Shown: positions 1-9,164, counted from the stretch's first letter. The stretch: 64,000 bases of DNA from Aestuariibius violaceus (GCF_040779325.2 NZ_JBFONT020000003.1:186001-250000); one strand, 5' to 3'. The notes: a model not told the origin generated them from the letters alone. Program-made: numbers and translations.

Positions 1-87
1 GCAGCGGAAGCCTCTGCGCTGATACCTGCCAGCGAAGGCTAAGCGGCATCGGGCCGTGCCGTGGTAGCCCCCAGCACGCGGCACGGT
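1..87. other. Intergenic 3' flank of ilvN with a GC hairpin
   Basis: No gene is visible before the ilvN stop codon. An inverted repeat, CCGTGCCG at 54-61 and CGGCACGG at 79-86, lies directly after ilvN in its direction of transcription. It has a 17-base loop and no T-run follows, so it may be a 3' stabilising hairpin or a weak terminator. Nothing else is recognisable here. Confidence 0.3.
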
Positions 88-654
88 CTAGCGGGCGTCG
101 CCTCTCGCAAGGGCGGCGACACCCGTGCGGGCGATCTCGACCAGCCCGAGGGGGCGCAGAAGATCCGAGAATGCATCGATCTTTTCAGGCGTTCCCGTCA
201 GTTCGAAGACGAAGCTCTCAAGCGTGCTGTCGACCGCCTTGGCGCGGAAGATATCGGCCAGGCGCAGGGCCTCGACCCGCTTCTCCCCCGTTCCCCTGAC
301 CTTCAGCAACGCCAGTTCCCGCTCGACCGAGGGGCCTTCGACCGTGAGGTCGTGGACCTCGTGGACCGAGACGATCCGGCCGAGCTGGGCCTTGATCTGC
401 TCGATCACCTGCGGCGTGCCTGTCGTGACGATGGTGATGCGCGAGCGGTGGCCCTCATGGTCGATCTCGGCGACCGTCAGGCTTTCGATGTTGTAGCCGC
501 GGCCGGAAAAGAGGCCGATGACCCGGGCGAGGACGCCCGGTTCGTTTTCGACGATCACGGCCAGCGTGTGCCGCTCCTGCACGTCCGAGAAGGTCGGGCG
601 GAGGTTGTACGCGGAGTGGCTCGTGGCGCCTTTTTTTATCTTCAGGGCTGACAT
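88..654 (-). CDS. ilvN: Acetolactate synthase small (regulatory) subunit
   Basis: Regulatory subunit of acetohydroxyacid synthase, which commits pyruvate to valine and leucine synthesis and, with 2-oxobutyrate, to isoleucine. The 188-residue protein has an N-terminal ACT domain around residues 27-100, recognisable by the block LAVIVENEPGVLARVIGLFS and the following GRGYNIESL. A C-terminal small-subunit domain covers about residues 110-183. In this family the ACT domain binds valine and gives feedback inhibition. It is the last gene of ilvB-orf126-ilvN and starts 12 bases after the orf126 stop. The length fits the alphaproteobacterial IlvH/IlvN type. Identification is secure; only the symbol (ilvH or ilvN) is arbitrary. 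Confidence 0.97.
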   Translation of the reverse strand: MSALKIKKGATSHSAYNLRPTFSDVQERHTLAVIVENEPGVLARVIGLFSGRGYNIESLTVAEIDHEGHRSRITIVTTGTPQVIEQIKAQLGRIVSVHEVHDLTVEGPSVERELALLKVRGTGEKRVEALRLADIFRAKAVDSTLESFVFELTGTPEKIDAFSDLLRPLGLVEIARTGVAALARGDAR

Positions 655-666
655 TCTTCGGCTTTC

Positions 667-1043
667 CTAATCGTCTATAAGAAGACCCATTTGTCTCAGC
701 ATGGCACGCCGCCGGCCGGAAGGCGGTAGGCCAGCCGTTGCGTCGAGAAGCGCCCGCTCCTCCTGTCGCAAAGCACGCCGTTTGGCCGCATTCTCGGTCC
801 CCCAGTGCCTGTCTTTGACGCCGTGCGACAGACGAAGGGTATCCGCGCCTTCTTCCGAAAACGCCGACAAACCTGCACGGTCGGTTCGGCGAATGCGACG
901 GTTTTCCATGGCCTTTATTGTTCGGGCGTGTTTGCGCGCAGCTTTATCTGAGCTATCCGCAGCAGTCTTGCGCTGGCGGGAATTGCTCCTTGCCTTCAGT
1001 TTCGCGGGATCAGAGCCCTTTAAGCGGCTTGGTTTTTGCATGA

Positions 1044-1047
<4 letters not shown>
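667..1047 (-). CDS. Small basic protein of unknown function between ilvB and ilvN
   Basis: A 126-residue, very basic and Ser/Arg-rich protein that I cannot place in a family. The N-terminal half is full of Lys/Arg (for example KARSNSRQRK). The C-terminal part, with an RRALRQEERALLDATAGLPP-like segment, looks helical. No signal peptide or membrane segment is visible. Its ATG overlaps the ilvB stop by four bases (ATGA), and ilvN follows 12 bases later, so it should be translated from the ilv mRNA by coupling. Its composition suggests nucleic-acid or ribosome association, but that is inference only. A gene between the two acetolactate synthase subunits departs from the usual adjacent ilvIH order. 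Confidence 0.7.
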
Positions 1048-2789
<1,742 letters not shown>

Positions 2790-2841
2790 CCTATCTCTCC
2801 GTATCCGTCAGTTTTTGATCTGGTCAGTTTGCTTTGCTCAC

Positions 2842-2868
2842 AAAAAAGCCCCCGAGGATGTCGGGGGC
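2842..2868 (-). terminator. Attenuator (rho-independent terminator) in the ilvB leader
   Basis: On the minus strand a perfect 8-bp stem, GCCCCCGA/TCGGGGGC with a CATCC loop (2848-2868), is followed by six T (2842-2847). It lies between the leader peptide stop (2895) and the ilvB start (2789). Transcription would stop before ilvB unless the upstream GGCGCATGGG arm pairs with CCCATGCGCC. The position, T-run and leader peptide make this a classical amino-acid attenuator. Confidence 0.9.
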
Positions 2869-2911
2869 GCATGGGGAACCGTGATGGTCTACCGTTACCG
2901 GCCCATGCGCC
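2866..2911 (-). promoter_or_regulatory. Antiterminator hairpin of the ilv attenuator
   Basis: On the minus strand GGCGCATGGG (2911-2902) and CCCATGCGCC (2875-2866) form a perfect 10-bp pairing. The 3' arm shares its last three bases (2866-2868) with the terminator 5' arm, so the two folds exclude each other. The 5' arm lies inside the last leader codons. A ribosome that finishes the leader would mask it and allow termination, while one stalled at the Leu/Val/Ile codons would leave it free. Confidence 0.75.
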
Positions 2912-2942
2912 ATTTTCCTACGATAAGAAGGACGAGGTCCAT
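2895..2942 (-). CDS. ilv leader peptide (branched-chain amino acid attenuation)
   Basis: A 15-residue leader peptide, MDLVLLIVGKWRMGR. Residues 3-8 are an unbroken run Leu-Val-Leu-Leu-Ile-Val, the three end products of the pathway. A GGAG Shine-Dalgarno sequence (2949-2952) is six bases upstream of the ATG. The stop codon is followed by the hairpin system and then ilvB. Scarcity of any charged branched-chain tRNA should stall the ribosome in this run and favour the antiterminator. It is too short for standard gene callers. Confidence 0.88.
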   Translation of the reverse strand: MDLVLLIVGKWRMGR

Positions 2943-2968
2943 CGGGGTCTCCGTTCGCGTGTTTGCGG

Positions 2969-2997
2969 ACATTAGGCAGGCAGCCGGGACAGGTCAA
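2969..2997 (-). promoter_or_regulatory. Candidate sigma-70 promoter of the ilv operon
   Basis: On the minus strand TTGACC (2997-2992) is followed after exactly 17 bases by TAATGT (2974-2969). The -35 hexamer matches the consensus at five of six positions; the -10 is weak. Transcription would begin near 2960, about 18 bases before the leader peptide start, which is the usual geometry for an attenuated operon. Confidence 0.55.
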
Positions 2998-3420
2998 CAT
3001 GGCAGTGCGGAGAAAATGTCGCGCCAGCGAAGTTTTTCGCAATTTTCTTTCCGCGGATGACTGGCTTGTCGCGAGGTCCAGAATGCTGCACTGCAGCATA
3101 ACGGCTCGAAGTCTGCGCGGGCGTCGCGTTTGACGCCGCAGCGGGCCAGTCTGGAGATTCGGGCGGATGTTGCGGCCGTGTTGCATTCGGGTTGGCGCAC
3201 GAAGTCTAGGCTGTTGCCCGTAAAGAATGCGTTTCCATGGCGGCCGATCGCATGTGTGTGATGTTGCGCGACCTGTTTGCGTTATCGGCGCCGGATCGGG
3301 GGAAAGTACGGCCAATCCGCTATTTACACCCTGTTCGCAACCGTTAGTCTCCGCCCACTTGTTACGATCTGGCCAGTCCCCGGGGGAGGGGGCGGGTGAA
3401 AAAAACCGGGAGGAGTATCT
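2998..3420. other. Divergent intergenic region between ilv and TRAP operons
   Basis: About 420 bases with no supported gene. It holds the palindrome at 3083-3099 and, at its right end, a strong GGGAGGAG Shine-Dalgarno sequence six bases before the dctP ATG. A promoter for the TRAP operon should be here, but I could not pick one with confidence. Confidence 0.5.
3083..3099. promoter_or_regulatory. 17-bp perfect palindrome containing CTGC-N3-GCAG
   Basis: ATGCTGCA-C-TGCAGCAT is perfectly symmetric, with 8-bp arms. It contains CTGC-ACT-GCAG, which matches the site described for the polyhydroxybutyrate repressor PhaR of Rhodobacter and Paracoccus. It lies between the divergent ilv promoter (85 bp away) and the TRAP operon (start 322 bp away). 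Assigning it to PhaR is inference; the short motif alone is expected by chance a few times in a window like this. Confidence 0.4.
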
Positions 3421-4503
3421 ATGGATCGTCGTTCTTTTCTGAAAACTTCGGCAATCGGCGGATCGGCCGCAGCCGCGACCACGCTGGCCGCGCCGGCCTA
3501 TGCGCAGGGTGCGCGGACGCTGACGATGGTCACGACCTGGCCCCGGGGTCTGGCCGGGGTGCACGACGCCGCACAGCGCGTCGCCGACTCGATCACGACG
3601 ATGTCAGACGGCCAGCTGACCATCGATCTGAAATCCGCGGGCGAGCTTGTGGGCGCATTCGAAGTCTTCGACGCCGTCAGCGCCGGTCAGGCCGATATGT
3701 ATCACGGCGCCGACTACTACTTCGTGGGTCAGCATCCGGGTTATGCGTTCTTCACCGCCGTGCCCTTCGGCATGACCGCGCAGGAGCTGACCAACTGGTA
3801 CTACCATATGGGCGGCATGGAGCTGCATGACGAGCTGGGTCAGATCTTCGGCCTGAAATCGTTCCTCGGCGGTAACACGGGCGCCCAGGCGGGCGGCTGG
3901 TTCCGTCAGGAGATCACCGGGCCGGAAGACTTCCAGGGTCTGCGGTTCCGGATGCCTGGGCTTGGTGGCGAGGCGCTCGGCAAGATGGGCGCGTCGGTGC
4001 AGAACCTTCCGGGCGGCGAAGTGTATCAGGCCTTGTCGACCGGTGCGATCGACGGCACCGAGTGGATCGGACCCTGGTCCGACCAGGCGGCCGGTTTCCA
4101 GGAGATCACCAAGTTCTACTACACCGCCGGCTTCCACGAGCCGGGCGCAGGTCTGTCGGTCGCAACCAACCGCGACGTCTTTGACAGCCTCACCCCGGCC
4201 CAGCAGAAGATCATCGAGATCGCCTCGGCCGAAGCGCACCAGTGGAACCTGGCGCAGTTCCTGGCCAACAATGGCCGGGCCCTGCAGCAGCTTCAGTCGG
4301 AAGGCGTTCAGGCGCTCGAATTCCCAGACAGCGTCTGGGATGCGATGGGCGCCGCAGCGCAGGAGACGCTGGCGCAGTACATGGATGACGAGCTGTACAA
4401 GCAGATCCACGACAGCGCGATGGATTCCATGCGCGCCTCTTCGGGCTGGATCACCCGGTCTGAAGGAGCCTATCGGGCGCAGCGCGACCGTATCCTTGGC
4501 TGA
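3421..4503 (+). CDS. dctP: TRAP transporter substrate-binding protein (DctP family, TakP-like)
   Basis: Periplasmic binding protein of a tripartite ATP-independent transporter, 360 residues. The N-terminus is MDRRSFLKTSAIGG followed by a hydrophobic stretch ending at AYAQ, a twin-arginine (Tat) type signal with cleavage near residue 29. Gln156, Arg177 (in FRMPG) and Glu214-Trp215 (in GTEWIGPW) fit the ligand and cation-binding pattern of TakP, which binds 2-oxo acids such as pyruvate. The ligand is therefore probably a 2-oxo or hydroxy monocarboxylate, by inference. It is the first gene of the dctP-dctQ-dctM operon and has a very strong ribosome site. Confidence 0.93.
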   Translation: MDRRSFLKTSAIGGSAAAATTLAAPAYAQGARTLTMVTTWPRGLAGVHDAAQRVADSITTMSDGQLTIDLKSAGELVGAFEVFDAVSAGQADMYHGADYYFVGQHPGYAFFTAVPFGMTAQELTNWYYHMGGMELHDELGQIFGLKSFLGGNTGAQAGGWFRQEITGPEDFQGLRFRMPGLGGEALGKMGASVQNLPGGEVYQALSTGAIDGTEWIGPWSDQAAGFQEITKFYYTAGFHEPGAGLSVATNRDVFDSLTPAQQKIIEIASAEAHQWNLAQFLANNGRALQQLQSEGVQALEFPDSVWDAMGAAAQETLAQYMDDELYKQIHDSAMDSMRASSGWITRSEGAYRAQRDRILG

Positions 4504-4595
4504 TCGCCAGATGCCGATCTGAATGCAGATCCGTCCGGCCATGGGCCGGGCGGATCTTTCGGCGCGGACGGCATGCGCCCTAAGGGAGGGACCTG

Positions 4596-5648
4596 ATGGA
4601 AGAAGAAGAGGCCGCGGGACGGCTCTGGCCCTACGAGACGGGATTTCAGCAGTGGTTCGAGGGGCTTCAGGCGTTCGGTGATCCTGACGCCCGCGCGGCC
4701 GCCATCGCCGACGGACAGGAGCCCGAGACCATCGGCGGATTTCAGGCCGTGCTGGAAGCGTTCGGCTGGCTCTTCGGCAATTTCATCGAGGTTTTCTATA
4801 ACGTCGCCTATGCGCTGAGCCATCCAGGCTTGTGGCTCAACTGGGCGGATCGGGAGGCGCTGACGCGCTTTATCTATTACGGCGGATCGGTCGAGTTCTT
4901 CTTTGTCGTTCTGACCATCATCCTGATCGTCGCGATCATCGGGTTCATTAACAACCGCGTCATGTGGGGCACGGTTGTCGGTCTTGAGGGTGTTGCGAAC
5001 TTCATCGGACGACTTTTCGCCTGGGCCGGTCTTTTCATGGTGCTGCAGCAGATCCTGATCGTGTTCATGCAGCGGGTCTTTGCATCGTCCCAGATATCGC
5101 TGGGGTTCGGGACCGCCTTCACCAAGGATATCAGCTGGTGGGCGGAGATGCTGAAGTTCGAGAATGCGCTCGTCGTGACGCTGTGCTGCACCTACACCTT
5201 CGTTCAGGGCGGACATGTGCGGGTCGATCTGGTCTATGCTGCGATCGGCCACCGGGCCAAGCGGGTGGTCGACATGTTCGGGTCGCTCTTCTTCATGATG
5301 CCCGTGGCCATTATCGTCTGGATGTACAGCTGGTTCTTCTTGTGGCGGCACCTCGTGGTGCCCAACCCGTCGGCATCGGAATCGCTAGACCGGCTGATGA
5401 TGAAGAGCAGGGCGCTGCGCTGGAATGTCGAGACGATCGGCTTCTCGCCAAACGGTTTCGATGCCTACTTCCTGTTCAAGGTGCTGCTGGTGGCCTTCAC
5501 CGGGCTGGTCTTCCTGCAGGCGGTGGCCTTCTTCTTTCGCTCGTATCTTGAGTGGAAGGAAGGCGAAGAGAGCGCAGGCAAATATCTGGATAGAGACGTT
5601 CTGGATCAGGGTGAGGCCGAGATGGCCGCGCCCGAGCATCTGGCGTAG
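4596..5648 (+). CDS. dctQ: TRAP transporter small permease (DctQ) with N-terminal extension
   Basis: Small membrane subunit of the TRAP transporter. The usual DctQ protein has about 170-200 residues and four membrane helices; this one has 350. Residues 1-90 are mostly soluble and acidic at the start (MEEEEAAGRLW). Hydrophobic helices appear near 103-127, 145-165, 190-212, 225-248 and 290-312, with the typical DctQ motif FVQGGHVRVDLVY around residues 205-218. The ATG is chosen from GGGAGGG at 4584-4590. It lies 92 bases after dctP and 18 before dctM, so the three genes form an operon. The long form occurs in TakQ-type systems with large DctM partners. Confidence 0.88.
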   Translation: MEEEEAAGRLWPYETGFQQWFEGLQAFGDPDARAAAIADGQEPETIGGFQAVLEAFGWLFGNFIEVFYNVAYALSHPGLWLNWADREALTRFIYYGGSVEFFFVVLTIILIVAIIGFINNRVMWGTVVGLEGVANFIGRLFAWAGLFMVLQQILIVFMQRVFASSQISLGFGTAFTKDISWWAEMLKFENALVVTLCCTYTFVQGGHVRVDLVYAAIGHRAKRVVDMFGSLFFMMPVAIIVWMYSWFFLWRHLVVPNPSASESLDRLMMKSRALRWNVETIGFSPNGFDAYFLFKVLLVAFTGLVFLQAVAFFFRSYLEWKEGEESAGKYLDRDVLDQGEAEMAAPEHLA

Positions 5649-5666
5649 ATGTAAGGGGCAGCCGGG

Positions 5667-8021
5667 ATGCTATTCGGTCTGGACGGGGTCGAGATTGGCC
5701 TCATCATCGTTTTCCTGACGCTTTTTGCAGGGATCCTGTCGGGGTTTCCGGTTGCGTTCGCAATCGCCGGGTCGGCTGTCATCTCGTTCGCGATCATCGC
5801 GGCGCTCGATAGTGGGGGGCTGCTGATCCACCAGGCGATCGACACGTCCTCGGCGGAGTACCGGGCGTTGCTGGCGGAGGGGGTGAGGGCGGATTCCGTC
5901 TCGATCTTCCGATATCCGGAGCTGCCGCGAATCGGCGAGCCCGTCTTCGTTCAGGGCTGGGAAGTGGCGCTCGACAGGAACGTGTCGTTTATCGTGAACC
6001 GGATCAACGAACGGGTGTTGGCAGGCCAGTCGATCGAGACGCTGCTGGCGGTGCTGATGTTCGTCCTGATGGGCATCACGCTGGAGCGCAGCCGGATCGC
6101 GGACGATCTGCTCAAGACGATGGCGCGGGTCTTTGGGCCGCTGCCGGGTGGTCTGGCCGTGTCGGTCGTCGTCGTGGGCGCCTTCCTGGCTGCCTCGACC
6201 GGGATCGTGGGAGCGACAGTCGTGACGATGGGGCTCTTGTCGCTGCCGACAATGCTGAAGAACGGGTATTCGCCGCAGTTGTCGACGGGGGTGATCGCGG
6301 CTTCGGGCACGCTGGGGCAGATCATCCCGCCCTCGATCGTGATCGTCCTTCTGGGAACGCTCGCGGGCGATCTCTATTCGGCGGCGCAGGAGCAGCGAGC
6401 GCAGTTGGTCGGCTGCCGGGACGCGCTGACCTATCTGGGCGAGCCTGCGGTCGTCTCGGTCGGCACGCTGTTCCAGGCGGCGCTGCTGCCTGGGATCATG
6501 CTGGCCCTGCTCTATGGGCTTTATGCCTTCGGATACGCCCTTCTGAACCCATCCAAGGCACCCGCGGTGCAGAGCACTTCGGCGACAGGAGAGATCATTA
6601 CGCGGAACGAGGCGTTCACCTGGTTCCTCGGCATCCCGACGGCGCTGATCGTGGGCGTCATCCTGCTGGGACAGGTCGGCATGGTCGGCAGCCAATCGGT
6701 GACGGTCGACAGCTTCTCGGAGGCGGGCGCTTCCGCCTCGCTGCGGACGAACGTGCCGCCCGATTGCGCCGAGGCGATGATCGAGCTGCACGGGCAGCAG
6801 GCGTGGGATCAGGCAGTGGCCGAACAGGCCGCGATCGAAGAGGCTGGCGGCGTCCAACTGGCCCGCCAACTGACCCCCGAAGAGCGGGCGACGTTGGTGC
6901 AGGAGCGGATTGCCAACGCGCCACCCATTGGCACCGGGTTGGCCATTGCCATGTTACTGTTTGGCTTGTCTTTCGCCGTTGCACGGGGTGTTGCGCCGAC
7001 GGCCAGCCCGCGGCCGCTGCTGATTGGGGGCGTGGGGATCATCCTCGCGCTTATGGTGGATATCCTGGTGATGGGGCCGACGATGTCGCCCGGTCTGAGG
7101 ACCATAGTGCTCGCCATCCCGCTGGTCCTGATCATCTATGGAATGGCCAAGGCCGCCGGGATGATGGGGCGGAACGAGCTGTTGCGGGTCGTCTTCCCGC
7201 CGCTTGTGCTGATCGTCGCTGTCCTGGGCTCGATCCTGGGCGGGATCACCAACCCGACACCGGCGGCGGCGCTGGGCGCTGGCGGAGCAATCCTGCTGGC
7301 TGCCTATAGAAAGCTGAAAGATCAGGGAAAATCGGCCTTCGTTATCCTTGGCGCGACGCTGGCCATCGTGCTGATGATCGTCATCGGCGTGAATTTCGAC
7401 CTGCGGATCAACCACGCCAACGTGCCGATCGAGCGCTGGCTGGCCTTCTTCGTGGCCTTCAGCTGCTTCCTCTTCGGGATGTTCGGGCTGCTTTATGCCT
7501 GCGCCGTCCTTTGGATGGGGGGCGTCCTGACGCCCGTCGTGCGGGAGACGGCCAAGGTGACGAGCATGGTCTTTACCATCCTGATCGGCTCGCAGCTCTT
7601 GAACCTTGTCGTGATCTCCTTCGGCGGAGAGCACTATATCCAGCAGTTCCTGCGCAGCTTCGACAATGAGTGGCAGGTGTTCCTCATCGTCATGGTGGTG
7701 CTGTTCATACTGGGTTTTGTGCTCGACTTCCTCGAGATCATCTACATCGTGATCCCGATCGTCGGGCCAGTCATCTATGGCGGCACGCTCGACCCGAAAT
7801 GGGTGACGATCATGATCGCAGTGAACCTGCAGACGTCTTTCCTGACACCGCCCTTCGGGTTCGCGCTGTTCTATCTAAGGGGCGTGGCCCCGAAGGAAGT
7901 GACGACGGGCCATATCTACAAAGGTGTCGCGCCATTCGTGCTGATCCAGGTCGTGGGCTTGCTGCTTCTGGCGGCCTTCCCGGCGGTGGTGACGATCATC
8001 CCGAACCTGCTGTCACAGTAA
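5667..8021 (+). CDS. dctM: TRAP transporter large permease (DctM), extended form
   Basis: Main permease of the TRAP system, which uses an ion gradient to import the ligand delivered by DctP. It is 784 residues, against about 430 in the standard DctM family. Family signatures are present: GVIAASGTLGQIIPPSIVIVLLG near residues 208-230 and a C-terminal block MIAVNLQTSFLTPPFGFALFYLRGVAP near 712-738. The extra ~350 residues are hydrophilic segments (for example about 45-105 and 345-410) and additional hydrophobic helices in the middle. The reading frame is open and the codon use looks like its neighbours, so this is an expanded subtype rather than a fusion artefact. No clear terminator follows. 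Confidence 0.9.
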   Translation: MLFGLDGVEIGLIIVFLTLFAGILSGFPVAFAIAGSAVISFAIIAALDSGGLLIHQAIDTSSAEYRALLAEGVRADSVSIFRYPELPRIGEPVFVQGWEVALDRNVSFIVNRINERVLAGQSIETLLAVLMFVLMGITLERSRIADDLLKTMARVFGPLPGGLAVSVVVVGAFLAASTGIVGATVVTMGLLSLPTMLKNGYSPQLSTGVIAASGTLGQIIPPSIVIVLLGTLAGDLYSAAQEQRAQLVGCRDALTYLGEPAVVSVGTLFQAALLPGIMLALLYGLYAFGYALLNPSKAPAVQSTSATGEIITRNEAFTWFLGIPTALIVGVILLGQVGMVGSQSVTVDSFSEAGASASLRTNVPPDCAEAMIELHGQQAWDQAVAEQAAIEEAGGVQLARQLTPEERATLVQERIANAPPIGTGLAIAMLLFGLSFAVARGVAPTASPRPLLIGGVGIILALMVDILVMGPTMSPGLRTIVLAIPLVLIIYGMAKAAGMMGRNELLRVVFPPLVLIVAVLGSILGGITNPTPAAALGAGGAILLAAYRKLKDQGKSAFVILGATLAIVLMIVIGVNFDLRINHANVPIERWLAFFVAFSCFLFGMFGLLYACAVLWMGGVLTPVVRETAKVTSMVFTILIGSQLLNLVVISFGGEHYIQQFLRSFDNEWQVFLIVMVVLFILGFVLDFLEIIYIVIPIVGPVIYGGTLDPKWVTIMIAVNLQTSFLTPPFGFALFYLRGVAPKEVTTGHIYKGVAPFVLIQVVGLLLLAAFPAVVTIIPNLLSQ

Positions 8022-8401
8022 GGGCTAGGTTAACGAACGGGTCTGACCGGGTCGGGGAGGCAACGCCTTTCCCTCCCAAAGTGGTTAATGGCCCTGTTTT
8101 CGTTCGGATTTTGGAGGGCGGCATACCGTCGGCATCCTGTCGGACATCTGTCGGACACCCGTCAGACATTTTCCCTGGTTACCCCACCGTGCGGTGGTTG
8201 CCTGCGCAACACCTGGAAACAGTTCTGCGATAGAGCAAGATTGTTTCCCTTGGGGGCATTCATCATTTTGCCGCCGATTCAATAACAAAGTCTTTTTGTC
8301 GGGATTGACATCCCCGGCGCTGCAAGCCACCCTTCCTACATCCCAGCCACCCGAGACGGGCAGCCCGGATTGCATCCCTGACGACCAGAGAGGCACGCGC
8401 C
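8022..8401. other. Intergenic region upstream of the hemP mini-operon
   Basis: These 380 bases hold the G1 element (8117-8248) and, further right, a TTGACA hexamer at 8305-8310 that could be a -35 box for the hemP operon, though no good -10 sits 17 bases beyond it. I looked for a classical Fur or Irr-type operator and did not find one that I would defend. Confidence 0.4.
8117..8248. repeat. GTCGG-array element, copy G1
   Basis: Five consecutive 11-bp units read GGCGGCATACC, GTCGGCATCCT, GTCGGACATCT, GTCGGACACCC and GTCAGACATTT (8117-8171). They are followed by GGTTAC, two small hairpins (CCACCG-TG-CGGTGG and GTTGC-CTGC-GCAAC), GCGCAACA and GATTGTTTCC (8239-8248). The same order and nearly the same spacing recur at 27617-27748. 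The 11-bp period places each unit on the same face of the helix. Function is unknown to me. Confidence 0.7.
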
Positions 8402-8569
8402 GTGGATCCTGCCAAAAGACAGCCGAAACCCATCCAAGCCGCCGAAACCGCGGCGTCCGAACTGGCATGCTGCTGCCCGAACGAGGTTCTGGGGGACGCG
8501 CTGGAATGCGGTTGTCCGGAGGAAGCGGAGCTGGAGCCGCTGCTGGACCGGGTGGAGCTGGCGCGATGA
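8402..8569 (+). CDS. Cys-rich microprotein coupled to hemP
   Basis: A 55-residue ORF beginning with GTG, preceded by AGAGAGG with an 8-base spacing. It has five cysteines in two clusters, C23-C24-C25 (ACCCPNE) and C36-x-C38 (ECGCPEE), then an acidic helix-like tail. Its TGA overlaps the hemP ATG as ATGA, which supports translation. The cysteine pattern suggests metal, Fe-S or haem contact, but this is inference and I know no matching family. An alternative reading is a longer frame-mate start of hemP itself, but that extension has no ribosome site and unlikely composition. Confidence 0.5.
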   Translation: MDPAKRQPKPIQAAETAASELACCCPNEVLGDALECGCPEEAELEPLLDRVELAR

Positions 8570-8730
8570 TGCCCGCCCAGACAGGAGATGCACCACCACG
8601 GGCCACCAAGATCCCGGCCCATAATGCGAGAGAGCTTGTGGGAGAGGAAGGCCAGGCATGGATCGTGCTCGACGGACAGACCTATATTTTGCGGATTACG
8701 CGCGCGGGGAAGCTCATCCTGACGAAGTGA
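8566..8730 (+). CDS. hemP: Hemin uptake protein HemP
   Basis: A 54-residue protein whose C-terminal 30 residues (ARELVGEEGQAWIVLDGQTY then ILRITRAGKLILTK) carry the HemP signature: a polar SREL-like start and an RLTRxGKLILTK ending. HemP proteins are small, often iron-controlled and linked to haem uptake; their exact role is not settled. Two ATG codons are adjacent (8566 and 8569), and the first overlaps the stop of the upstream Cys-rich ORF. Its own TGA overlaps the next gene's GTG (GTGA). No TonB receptor or haem ABC transporter gene is nearby, so it is separated from the usual hmu cluster. Confidence 0.85.
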   Translation: MMPAQTGDAPPRATKIPAHNARELVGEEGQAWIVLDGQTYILRITRAGKLILTK

Positions 8731-9164
8731 CGCACGGCGCCGGGCCGGTCGACCGGCTGGGACAGCTCGAGGCGCGGGTGATCCGGGACATGCGCCAGTG
8801 GAGCGAAGGCGTGCCGGGGCAGATCCCGGTCTGGGAAAGCTATCGCGCGGCCATCGGCGACACCGCTGCAGCAGAAACGGTCGCGACGCTGGATGCGCTG
8901 ATCGAGATCGTGGGCGAAGCCGCCTGCCGCCCGCTAAAGCGCTACCGCGTCGGCTGCGCCTGCGCCGGAGTGGACGAGGCGAATTTCGCCCATACCGTCG
9001 CGCTCGCCTCGGACGGGCACCGCCGCGAAGCGGTGATGATCGCTGCGCTGATCGTCACGGCGAGCCGCGCCCATCAAATCGCCTTGCTGGCGGGGAGCTA
9101 TGGCCATGCGCTGCGCCGGATCCTCGCGGCGGAGGGGGCACAGCGGCGGCGAAAACTGCATTAG
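8727..9164 (+). CDS. Conserved-looking hypothetical protein downstream of hemP
   Basis: I chose the GTG at 8727, which overlaps the hemP stop as GTGA and gives 145 residues. A longer ORF from 8658 would run through hemP. The protein is mostly helical, with three cysteines in ACRPLKRYRVGCACAGVDEA (about residues 71-90) and a hydrophobic segment AVMIAALIVTASRAHQIALLAG near 110-131. I do not recognise the family. Tight overlap with hemP suggests a joint function in haem or iron handling, which is inference from context. Confidence 0.65.
   Translation: MTHGAGPVDRLGQLEARVIRDMRQWSEGVPGQIPVWESYRAAIGDTAAAETVATLDALIEIVGEAACRPLKRYRVGCACAGVDEANFAHTVALASDGHRREAVMIAALIVTASRAHQIALLAGSYGHALRRILAAEGAQRRRKLH

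Noticed and set aside
6675..6715. Additional GTCGG array inside dctM
   Set aside because: GTCGGCATGGTCGGCAGCC has 9-base spacing, lies in coding sequence and follows codon use.
8117..8171. CRISPR-like array
   Set aside because: Units are contiguous 11-mers without spacers and there are no cas genes; a regulator-type direct repeat fits better.
8194..8730. 178-codon version of hemP
   Set aside because: The upstream part has no ribosome site and overlaps element G1; the ATG at 8566 fits family length and the ATGA coupling.
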